DNA from: Qipengyuania sp. S6317L1
GTDB lineage: Bacteria; Pseudomonadota; Alphaproteobacteria; Sphingomonadales; Sphingomonadaceae
DNA: 64,000 nucleotides
Assembly (NCBI RefSeq): GCF_023015615.1
Contig: NZ_JALKAJ010000003.1
Coordinates: 1-64,000, forward strand
Direction: 5' to 3'
Within the stretch, counting starts at the first letter, position 1. Each line of letters begins with the position of its first letter. The notes under the pieces are model-generated. The model did no database searches and was not told the DNA's origin. It saw only the letters and a list, made by a program, of their open reading frames with translations. The position numbers and the translations under genes were made by a program. This document shows, piece by piece, positions 57,132-64,000 of this stretch.

Positions 57132-58301
57132 TTAAGCGTTCAAGTGCTCCTGCACAATCGCATCGAAGCGAACGATGCCGCTTTCGAGTGTCCCCATTGT
57201 CAGTTGCTTGATCGCGCCGCTTTCCAGCCCTTGCTGGCCAAGCTCGGCTGCGCGGAAGTCTTCGCTGGCGAAAACGCCGCCATCCAGAAGCTTCCAACTG
57301 CGCTCCCAGTGATCCAATGCCTTCTCGCTCTTGGGCTCCTCCGGAATGAGCATGAAGTCTTCCACGATGGTGTGATTATGCGCGGTCGGCATGAGGACCA
57401 TGACGTTGATGTAGTCGGGGCTGGGCACGATGACGGTCGCGGGGAAAAGCTGATAGGCAAAGGTGATCACCCGGCGCATCGCGGCCATATCGGTGAAATC
57501 GACATTCTCCATTTCCTCAAGCCGCCCGACGGCCGATCGCATATGCGGGCCGACCATATCGCCGCTGGTGATGCCGTCCTTGAAAAACGGCCCAATGGTG
57601 TTCGCGTGCAGGCGCGTCACATGGTAGCTTTCGAGGAAGGCATCCATGATGAGCTTCCAATTGCCCTTCACCTGATGGGTTCTGCGTCGGAAAAGATGCA
57701 AGGTCCCCATTCCAAAGGCATCGAAATCGGCGCTGATCGCTTTGGCCTGCGTGAAATCAGCATTTTCTTTCGGGGCGAACCAGATAAGGCCGCCGGTCTC
57801 TAGGCTAGGAAGCTCAACAAGACTGTGCTCCGATTTATCGAGGCCGGGGAACGTCTCAGGGCGGGGAAGGGCGAGGAGCTTGCCATCAAGCTTGTAAGTC
57901 CAGGCGTGGTAGGGACACACCATCCGCTTTGCACATTGCACCTCGCTCCCCTCGACAAGTCGGGTTCCGCGGTGCTGGCATACGTTGAGGAACACGTGCG
58001 CCTTTCCGTCGGTATCTCGGGTGATAAGCAGTGGGCGACCCGTATCATCGTGCGGGACCACCATGCCCGGCTCCGGCAAAAGCGCGGACGGGGCGAGCAC
58101 TTGCGGCAGCTTATCGAAAAGCGCCGCTTTCTCGCGCGCAAAGTGATCGGCGCAAGTGTAACGGCTCGCTGGCACCGTGCCGATTGCGTCCACTTCGCGC
58201 GATGCGCCGGTGCGAATGTTCTCCGCCAGCGCGCGTTGGCCAGCTGTTGGCTCCAAGCGCGAAAATTCTCTGGGCAAATCTTGCGTTGTTGTGGCGTTCA
58301 T
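57132..58301 (-). CDS. Rieske 2Fe-2S aromatic-ring-hydroxylating oxygenase, alpha subunit type
   Basis: The 389-residue product has the Rieske cluster ligands C108, H110, C129 and H132 in CQHRGTRLVEGSEVQC and CPYHAWTY. The mononuclear iron site is in MDAFLESYHVTRLHANTIG, with an aspartate later. The substrate is unknown; related proteins act on aromatic, choline-like or steroid compounds. No ferredoxin or reductase subunit is adjacent. ATG 58301 has GAGAGGG upstream. It is divergent from two AmpG-like transporters. Confidence 0.92.
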   Translation of the reverse strand: MNATTTQDLPREFSRLEPTAGQRALAENIRTGASREVDAIGTVPASRYTCADHFAREKAALFDKLPQVLAPSALLPEPGMVVPHDDTGRPLLITRDTDGKAHVFLNVCQHRGTRLVEGSEVQCAKRMVCPYHAWTYKLDGKLLALPRPETFPGLDKSEHSLVELPSLETGGLIWFAPKENADFTQAKAISADFDAFGMGTLHLFRRRTHQVKGNWKLIMDAFLESYHVTRLHANTIGPFFKDGITSGDMVGPHMRSAVGRLEEMENVDFTDMAAMRRVITFAYQLFPATVIVPSPDYINVMVLMPTAHNHTIVEDFMLIPEEPKSEKALDHWERSWKLLDGGVFASEDFRAAELGQQGLESGAIKQLTMGTLESGIVRFDAIVQEHLNA

Positions 58302-58374
58302 CGCCCTCTCCCTATTTCCCTCGGGCACGATATGCCCCACACTCGCCCTCAAAGCAAAAGGGATTAGCGATCAC

Positions 58375-60186
58375 GTGACGCAAGCAGCCGCATCTGAAGA
58401 ATCCGGAAAGTCCGAAAAGCCGGGCATCGGCGAAGTCATCCGCGCGCTCAGGAACAGGAAGTCGGCCTATATGGCGCTGTTCGGCTTCACCAGCGGGCTG
58501 CCCTTCGCGCTGTTTCTGGGAACGCTCTACGCGTGGCTTTCCGAGGCGGAAGTCGACCTTGAGACGATGGGCGTTTTCTCGCTGATCGGCTTGGCATACG
58601 CCTTCCAGTTCATCTGGTCGCCGCTGGTCGACAAGGTCAACATTCCGGGCCTTCGCAAGCTGGGCAAGCGCAAGCAATGGATTGCGCCGATGCAACTGAG
58701 CCTCGGGATCATTCTGGTCACACTTTCGCTGCTTGAACCCAAGACGCAGCTTGGCTGGTTCTCGCTGCTGGCAGGTATCGGCGCGCTTGCGAGCGCGACA
58801 CAGGACATTGCGATCAACGCATGGCGGATTGACGTGGCGGACGAAGAGGCAACGCTCGATATGCTCTCGACCATCTATCAGATGGGCTTTCGTTTAGCCT
58901 CTCTGTTTGGCGGCGCATTGGGCCTCATTATAGCTGCGCGCATCGGCTGGCCGGAAACCTATATGCTGTTTGGTGCAAGCGTGCTTGTGATCGGTATTGC
59001 AGGGTTGTTTGCCCCCGATTCAGACCGCGACCGGGCAAGAACCGCGAGCACCAGCGAAGAGGAAATCGAGGAGCTTTACCAAGCGGGCGAAGTGCGTCCC
59101 GGCGTGCGCCGTCATTACCTCTGGCTGGTGGTTGGCCTGTGGGGCTGGGCGCTTTTGATCCTTGGCATCTTCATGGTCCGCGCGCTTGGCGGGTTTGTGC
59201 CGATGATGGGAGTACTGGATCTGGGGCTGTTCGTGCTTGATCCCAATTACCTGCTCGGAATGTTCGCGCTGAACGAGAGCGGGCGGCCCGACCCTACCGA
59301 ATTTACCGCCAAGATGGGCCCGCTGATTATCGCTGCAACCATTGTCCTGCCAGCGGCGATTGCGGGCATCCTTCATAGCCGCAAGGCAAACAGCAGGGAC
59401 CTGATAGCCCCCGGCGAGATCGTACCGCGCGCCTCGGGTGCGGTCGATCACCTGTATCGCGCCTTGCTCGCACCACTGGTGGAGTTTGTCGGGCGTATCG
59501 GCTGGTCGCTGGTTCTGATCCTTGCGCTCGTTCTGACCTACCGGATTTGCGATGCGATCTGGGGGACTTTTGCCTATCCGTTCTATTTGGGCGAACTGAA
59601 TTACACCAATGACGAGGTCGCTTTTGCGTCCAAGTTCTTTGGCGTGGGCGCGATTATCGCTGGCCTTGCGCTGGGCGGCTATATGCTCACCGTTCTGGGG
59701 CGGATGCTTACGCTGACGCTGGGCGCGCTTCTCGCAGCGCTTACCAACCTCCTCTACGCCGATATGGCGGCGGGCGGGGCCAATATGCAGGCCGCGAGCG
59801 ACATGGTCGGTTTCACTTGGCTGATCAGCACTTTTGCGCCGTTTGGCTCTGACGCCTTGCCGCGCCTCACTTTCACAATCATGTTTGAAAACCTTGCGAT
59901 CGGAATCGCGGGCGCTGCCTATATCGCGTGGCTATCGTCCATCGTGTCGAAGAAATACGCCGCCGTTCAATATGCATTGCTGTCTTCGCTCACTCTCCTT
60001 GTCGGGACGCTCGGGCGCGGAGCCCTGGGCGAGATGATCGAGGAACAGGGCTATTTCGACGTCTTTGTGCTGACGACACTTATCGGCCTTGTCGCCGTGG
60101 TTCTGTGCCTGGCCGAATGGTACCGCCAATCGAAGATGGGCACTGACGATGTCGGCCCCGAACCAAAGCCGCAAGCGGCCAAGTGA
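58375..60186 (+). CDS. AmpG-like MFS transporter, first of a tandem pair
   Basis: The product is about 603 residues, from GTG 58375 with AAGGGA upstream, with roughly twelve to fourteen helices. ALFGFTSGLPFALFLGTLYAWLSE is the AmpG-type first helix; ASATQDIAINAWRIDVADEEATLDMLSTIYQMGFRLASL is the conserved loop. AmpG imports anhydro-muropeptides for recycling. A central insertion of about 100 residues makes it longer than E. coli AmpG. An upstream in-frame reading would overlap the divergent gene start. The neighbouring muropeptide genes are absent, so a cargo is not proven. Confidence 0.85.
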   Translation: MTQAAASEESGKSEKPGIGEVIRALRNRKSAYMALFGFTSGLPFALFLGTLYAWLSEAEVDLETMGVFSLIGLAYAFQFIWSPLVDKVNIPGLRKLGKRKQWIAPMQLSLGIILVTLSLLEPKTQLGWFSLLAGIGALASATQDIAINAWRIDVADEEATLDMLSTIYQMGFRLASLFGGALGLIIAARIGWPETYMLFGASVLVIGIAGLFAPDSDRDRARTASTSEEEIEELYQAGEVRPGVRRHYLWLVVGLWGWALLILGIFMVRALGGFVPMMGVLDLGLFVLDPNYLLGMFALNESGRPDPTEFTAKMGPLIIAATIVLPAAIAGILHSRKANSRDLIAPGEIVPRASGAVDHLYRALLAPLVEFVGRIGWSLVLILALVLTYRICDAIWGTFAYPFYLGELNYTNDEVAFASKFFGVGAIIAGLALGGYMLTVLGRMLTLTLGALLAALTNLLYADMAAGGANMQAASDMVGFTWLISTFAPFGSDALPRLTFTIMFENLAIGIAGAAYIAWLSSIVSKKYAAVQYALLSSLTLLVGTLGRGALGEMIEEQGYFDVFVLTTLIGLVAVVLCLAEWYRQSKMGTDDVGPEPKPQAAK

Positions 60187-61484
60187 CCACCAGGACGCAA
60201 GGGGTTTGGCGAGCGCTCGCTCCCTACCTTGAGAAAGAGGCGCTGGCGGCTTTCTTTGTCGGCGTCTCCTCTGGCTTCCCTTATGCGATGATCGGGGCAA
60301 CGCTCACCACAAGGCTCGCGCAAGACGGGATCGACAAGGCGACCGTGACCGCGTTCACACTCGCCTTTCTCGTCTATAATCTCAAGGTGTTCTGGGCATG
60401 GGTGGTCGACGGGGTGCGCCTGCCGGTCATTGGCCGCATGGGTCAGCGCGTTTCATGGATGCTCCTTTCCGGAGCGTTGGTGATCGCCAGCGTTGTGAAT
60501 CTCGCACTGGTTGACCCGCAGAGCAGCCTTAGCGCGACCATCATTGCAGCGGTCTTGGTAGGCGTTACAGGGGCCACTTTCGACATCGTGATCGACGCCT
60601 ACCGCATCGAGACGCTGCGCCCTGACCAACTCGGCACGGGGTCCGGGATGAGCCAGTATGGCTGGCGCATTGGAGCTGCCGGGGCAGGGGCGCTCGCATT
60701 GGTTGTCGCAGCAAGGGTAGGGTGGGAAGCGGCTTATCTCGCCTGCGCGGCCTTCGCGCTTCCTGCGATGCTCACCGCGCTCATCATGGGAGAGCCCGCA
60801 AGGCGCACCGTGACCATCGCCAAGAAGGGTGTCGGTGATGTATGGCAGTCCATCGCGGGGCCTTTCCGAGAGTTTCTGGGGCGGCATGGCGCGTGGCTCG
60901 TGCTCGCCTTTATCCTCGTGCACAAGATCGGCGACACGCTCGCAAACCTCACCTTCCGCCTGCTGTTCGATGACCTTGGCTACACCAATGACGAGATCGC
61001 GATCTACGATGTGGGCGTGGGCTTCTGGGCCTTTATGGTCGGGATTTTCGTTGGCGGAGTGCTTTACACGAGGCTCGGCCTGAAACGCTCGGTGATGCTC
61101 GCGCTGATCCTGATGGCGGTCTCCAATGTGAGCTTTGCAGGGCTCGCCGTGGTGGGGCACTCGAACTGGGCGATGGCAGCGGCAATCGGGTTTGAGAATT
61201 TTGCCAGCGGCTATGGCGGCGTGGTGGTGGTCGCCTATTTCTCAGCGCTTTGCGACCTGCGCTTCACGGCGGCGCAATATGCGCTGATCTCGGCAGGCGC
61301 TAGCGTTGTGGGGCGGCTTCTAACGGGTACCACGGCAGGCGGGCTGATCGATGGCATAGGCTATGTGAACTTCTACCTGCTCACGTGCCTGTTGGCTCTG
61401 CCGGGGATAGCGCTGTTCTGGTGGATGATGCGCACCGGATTGGTCGATGAGGCGATGGGGAGCGCGGGGCGGGAGGAGAGCTAA
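60183..61484 (+). CDS. AmpG-like MFS transporter, second of a tandem pair
   Basis: The 433-residue product has the same start pattern (EALAAFFVGVSSGFPYAMIGATLTTRLAQDGIDKATV) and loop (ATFDIVIDAYRIETLRPDQLGTGSGMSQYGWRIG) and is of usual AmpG length. Its GTG overlaps the stop of the first transporter by four bases (GTGA), so the two are translated together. They are clearly related but divergent; they may act as one hetero-oligomer or have separate substrates. Confidence 0.88.
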   Translation: MTTRTQGVWRALAPYLEKEALAAFFVGVSSGFPYAMIGATLTTRLAQDGIDKATVTAFTLAFLVYNLKVFWAWVVDGVRLPVIGRMGQRVSWMLLSGALVIASVVNLALVDPQSSLSATIIAAVLVGVTGATFDIVIDAYRIETLRPDQLGTGSGMSQYGWRIGAAGAGALALVVAARVGWEAAYLACAAFALPAMLTALIMGEPARRTVTIAKKGVGDVWQSIAGPFREFLGRHGAWLVLAFILVHKIGDTLANLTFRLLFDDLGYTNDEIAIYDVGVGFWAFMVGIFVGGVLYTRLGLKRSVMLALILMAVSNVSFAGLAVVGHSNWAMAAAIGFENFASGYGGVVVVAYFSALCDLRFTAAQYALISAGASVVGRLLTGTTAGGLIDGIGYVNFYLLTCLLALPGIALFWWMMRTGLVDEAMGSAGREES

Positions 61485-62791
61485 TCCGGGAGCTCGTCAT
61501 TCAATCGCAGCGCCTCGCCTGCGAGGTAGAGCGAGCCTGCGATCAGGATGGGAATGCCATCCGAAGGCACATTCAGCAGCGCATCCTCTAGGTCCTCGCG
61601 CGCCACTGCATCTTCGCCAAAAGCGCTTGCGGGATGGCTGTCATGGCCTGGAATTGAAACCACCGAGACACTGCGCACCCTGTCGCCAAAGGCATCCAGA
61701 AGTGCGCGTGGGTTCTTATTTTCTAACATCCCAATGATAAGATGAAGCGGGTCTATGAAAACCTGAGCAATCGCCTCGCCAGCGCTGGGGTTGTGACCTC
61801 CGTCCAACCACAAATCGCGGTCGTGAACGAGAGCTTTGAGAGGGCCATCAGCGAGATGCTGCATTCGAGCTGGCCAAACAACATGAGAAACCCCGACAAG
61901 GATTGATTCCAGTTTCACATCAATCAATTGCTGGGACTGAAGCATGTCTCTGGCGAGAGCGGCATTATCGACCTGATGCCAGCCCATGAGTGGGAATTCA
62001 CAGTCTTCCTCGCCGTGAGTGTCGGCAATCCCATTCTCCCACGGATCGAAGAAATCGATGTCTTCATTGATAGTGGAGGTGACTTCCCGCAAAATTGCTC
62101 CGGTCGTTTCCGCAACCTCTGAAATCGCCTCCCTTGCGGCGTCAGGATAGTCACCGCCCATAGTCACCAACGGCACACCCCTCTTCGCAATCCCGGCCTT
62201 CTCGAAGGCAATCCGCGCCATTGGCTCTGTCGGCACACCGTCCTCGGGCGCGAGCAGAAACCGTTCGTGATCGAGCCCCAGCGCCGCGATCCCGCAAGCA
62301 GCGACCGCCTCGGGCTCCAGCACATTGGTTGCATCAAAGCGTCCGCCAAGGCCCACTTCGACCACGCATGCATCCGCAGGCGTTCGGCTGAAGGCCAAGA
62401 ATGCCGCGGCGATAGTGACTTCGAAGAAACTGGGCGCGAGGTCCTCGCCCGCATCCAGCACCTCTTCGAGAAGCTCCGCTAGCGGGCCATCTTCGATCAG
62501 CTTGCCCGCAATCCTGATCCGCTCATTATAGCGCACCAGATGGGGCGATGTGGTGACGTGGACGCGCTTGCCATCGGCCTCGAGCATAGCTCGAAGGAAA
62601 GCGCACACCGAGCCTTTGCCATTGGTGCCACCGACATGGAACGCGGGAGGCAGCTTGCGATGTGGATTGCCAAGCCGCTCCATCAAAGCGGTGATGGTCT
62701 CCAGCCCCAGGCGCCCTTGAGGAACGCTTAGGCGGGCGAGCCGGTCGAGCTGCGCCTGAACGCGGGCATCATCCGAGCGGCCAAAGTCCAT
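61481..62791 (-). CDS. folC: Bifunctional folylpolyglutamate/dihydrofolate synthase
   Basis: FolC adds glutamate to dihydropteroate and to folates. The 436-residue product has the P-loop FHVGGTNGKGS near residues 51-61, TSPHLVRYNERIRIAGK, the Mur-ligase motif VVEVGLGGRFDATNVL, MGWHQVDNAALA in place of the usual GxHQxxNAA, and DRDLWLDGGHNPSAGE. A middle segment (about 61900-62110) is more acidic and slightly less GC-rich than its flanks. It ends four bases before the stop of the convergent transporter gene. The accD gene upstream is seven bases away. Confidence 0.95.
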   Translation of the reverse strand: MDFGRSDDARVQAQLDRLARLSVPQGRLGLETITALMERLGNPHRKLPPAFHVGGTNGKGSVCAFLRAMLEADGKRVHVTTSPHLVRYNERIRIAGKLIEDGPLAELLEEVLDAGEDLAPSFFEVTIAAAFLAFSRTPADACVVEVGLGGRFDATNVLEPEAVAACGIAALGLDHERFLLAPEDGVPTEPMARIAFEKAGIAKRGVPLVTMGGDYPDAAREAISEVAETTGAILREVTSTINEDIDFFDPWENGIADTHGEEDCEFPLMGWHQVDNAALARDMLQSQQLIDVKLESILVGVSHVVWPARMQHLADGPLKALVHDRDLWLDGGHNPSAGEAIAQVFIDPLHLIIGMLENKNPRALLDAFGDRVRSVSVVSIPGHDSHPASAFGEDAVAREDLEDALLNVPSDGIPILIAGSLYLAGEALRLNDELPD

Positions 62792-62797
62792 GGGGCG

Positions 62798-63649
62798 TCA
62801 GGCAGCAGCTTTGGGCTGCAAAAATTCCAGCACCTGCGAAAGGCGCTCTTTAAGCTCGCTACGCGGCACAACCATATCGACCATGCCGTGCTTGTGGAGA
62901 TATTCAGCGCGCTGGAAGCCTTCGGGCAATTGCTCGCGGATGGTGTCCTGAATGACGCGCTGGCCTGCAAAGCCGATAAGCGCGCCGGGCTCTGCGATAT
63001 GGATATCGCCGAGCATGGCATAACTCGCGGTCACGCCGCCCGTGGTCGGGTCGGTCAGAACAACAATGTAGGGCAGGCCTGCCGCCTTCAATCGCCGGGT
63101 CATGACGGTCGCGCGCGGCATTTGCATCAGGGACAAGATCCCCTCCTGCATCCGCGCACCGCCCGCCGCTGTCACCACGACATAGGCGCAATTGCGGTCC
63201 AGCGCCTTTTGCGCGGCCTGACAAAACGCCTCGCCCACGGCCATGCCCATCGAGCCGCCCATGAAGCTGAAATCCTGAACGCCGACAACCGCAGGCTGTC
63301 CGTCAATCGCGCCCGAACCCGTGATGAAAGCATCGGCATAGGGGCTTTTCGCCCGCGCCGCTTTCAGGCGGTCGGTGTATTTCTTCGAATCCTTGAACTT
63401 GAGCGGGTCCTCGGTCACCTCCGGCACGGGAAGCAGTTCAAACCCTTCATCCAGAAGCAGCTTCAGACGCGTATCGGCATTGATCCGTCCATGGTGCCCG
63501 CATTTGGGGCAGACATGGAGGTTTTCCTCATAGTCGGAGACGAACAGCATCTCCTGACAATTGGGACACTTGATCCAAAGGTCTTTCTCGGTGCTTGTCT
63601 TTTGATCGCCAAAGCCCAGCGAATTGCGGACGCGGTTTAACCAGCTCAT
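62798..63649 (-). CDS. accD: Acetyl-CoA carboxylase carboxyltransferase, beta subunit
   Basis: AccD with AccA transfers CO2 from biotin to acetyl-CoA, first step of fatty acid synthesis. The 283-residue product starts [13 protein letters not shown]; the zinc finger cysteines are 28, 31, 47 and 50 ([17 protein letters not shown]). The core carries [53 protein letters not shown] and [20 protein letters not shown]. It sits in the alphaproteobacterial trpA-accD-folC arrangement. Confidence 0.98.
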   Translation of the reverse strand: MSWLNRVRNSLGFGDQKTSTEKDLWIKCPNCQEMLFVSDYEENLHVCPKCGHHGRINADTRLKLLLDEGFELLPVPEVTEDPLKFKDSKKYTDRLKAARAKSPYADAFITGSGAIDGQPAVVGVQDFSFMGGSMGMAVGEAFCQAAQKALDRNCAYVVVTAAGGARMQEGILSLMQMPRATVMTRRLKAAGLPYIVVLTDPTTGGVTASYAMLGDIHIAEPGALIGFAGQRVIQDTIREQLPEGFQRAEYLHKHGMVDMVVPRSELKERLSQVLEFLQPKAAA

Positions 63650-63662
63650 GTCTCGTGTTCCT

Positions 63663-64000
63663 TTAGGCCGACTTGATCGCGGCAACCATGCTCGCGGTCA
63701 GCTCTTTTAGCTTGGGCGCCGCGTTTGCGCCATGTTCGCCCACCAAGTCAACAAAAGCGGACCCGACGACAACGCCGTCGGCGTGCTTGGCGATGGCAGC
63801 GGCTTGGGCGGGTTCACGCACGCCAAAGCCGACCGCGACCGGAATATCGGTGGCCGCTTTGAGCGCCGCCACAGCCTCTTCGATGGAGCCTGCTGCGGCC
63901 TGTTGCAGCCCGGTGACCCCGGCGACGGAGACGTAGTAGAGAAAGCCGCTCGACCCCTCGAGCACTTTGGGCAAGCGCTTTGCATCGGTGGTCGGCGTGG
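63663..64000 (-). CDS. trpA: Tryptophan synthase alpha chain, 3' part only
   Basis: The last 112 codons are visible: [59 protein letters not shown], which match the C-terminal half of TrpA and its phosphate-binding GSA loop. TrpA makes indole from indole-3-glycerol phosphate for TrpB. The start lies beyond the window; the preceding trpB cannot be checked. It is 13 bases from accD. Confidence 0.93.
   Translation of the reverse strand, partial: TPTTDAKRLPKVLEGSSGFLYYVSVAGVTGLQQAAAGSIEEAVAALKAATDIPVAVGFGVREPAQAAAIAKHADGVVVGSAFVDLVGEHGANAAPKLKELTASMVAAIKSA

Noticed and set aside
61900-62110. Recombination patch inside folC
   Set aside because: The segment is only mildly lower in GC (32 of 60 in the line at 61921) and the reading frame and family motifs run through it.

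Overview
The window is a piece of an alphaproteobacterial chromosome, most likely from the Sphingomonadales (Erythrobacter-like). The reasons are gene content (CckA and CpdR, SapC, GlcD-type oxidase, tandem AmpG-like transporters, tandem DUF4139 proteins), the alphaproteobacterial arrangements transglycosylase-dapA-smpB and trpA-accD-folC, and LexA sites of the alphaproteobacterial form GTTC-N7-GTTC in front of uvrA, recA and a uvrD/pcrA-type helicase. Most of it is compact, GC-rich core genome with many 1-11 nt overlaps between genes.

Layout. 1-3059 (minus) is most of a large secreted RTX-type protein, cut by the window edge. 3363-6284 is SOS-controlled uvrA. 6323-8762 (minus) is a clearly AT-richer accessory insert: a tightly coupled three-gene operon of a Dam-type DNA adenine methyltransferase, a small four-helix membrane protein and a DGQHR-domain (DndB-like) protein. 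This is the best candidate in the window for an undescribed system, plausibly defence or epigenetic. Next come a small HTH protein and RlpA, then about 1.1 kb (10105-11244) without a convincing protein gene but with a strong minus-strand terminator, which may encode a structured RNA. 11245-28740 holds argG, an acyltransferase, cyclopropane fatty acid synthase, a molybdopterin/cytochrome b redox operon with an SDR, PhzF-like isomerase, rlmN with two small partner genes, an outer-membrane protein, greB, a soluble lytic transglycosylase, dapA, an AstE-like deacylase and smpB. 28933-46502 holds cckA, two DUF4139 proteins, recA, alaS, a Kef-type antiporter, a GNAT-nitrilase fusion, icd, tRNA-Val(GAC), cpdR and an N-formylglutamate amidohydrolase. 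46749-64000 holds sapC, an FAD-linked oxidase, a DEAD-box helicase, a hemolysin III-type protein, uvrD/pcrA, two small secreted proteins, rsmD, an rluB-type pseudouridine synthase, a Rieske oxygenase divergent from two AmpG-like transporters, folC, accD and the 3' part of trpA.

Themes. Three DNA repair genes (uvrA, recA, uvrD-like) appear to share LexA control. cckA and cpdR belong to the same cell-cycle phosphorelay in alphaproteobacteria. Several genes serve the envelope (RlpA, transglycosylase, DapA, AmpG-like carriers, CFA synthase). Others serve ribosome and translation quality (rlmN, rsmD, rluB-type, smpB, alaS, tRNA-Val). All functional statements are from reading translations and motifs by eye; no database search was possible.
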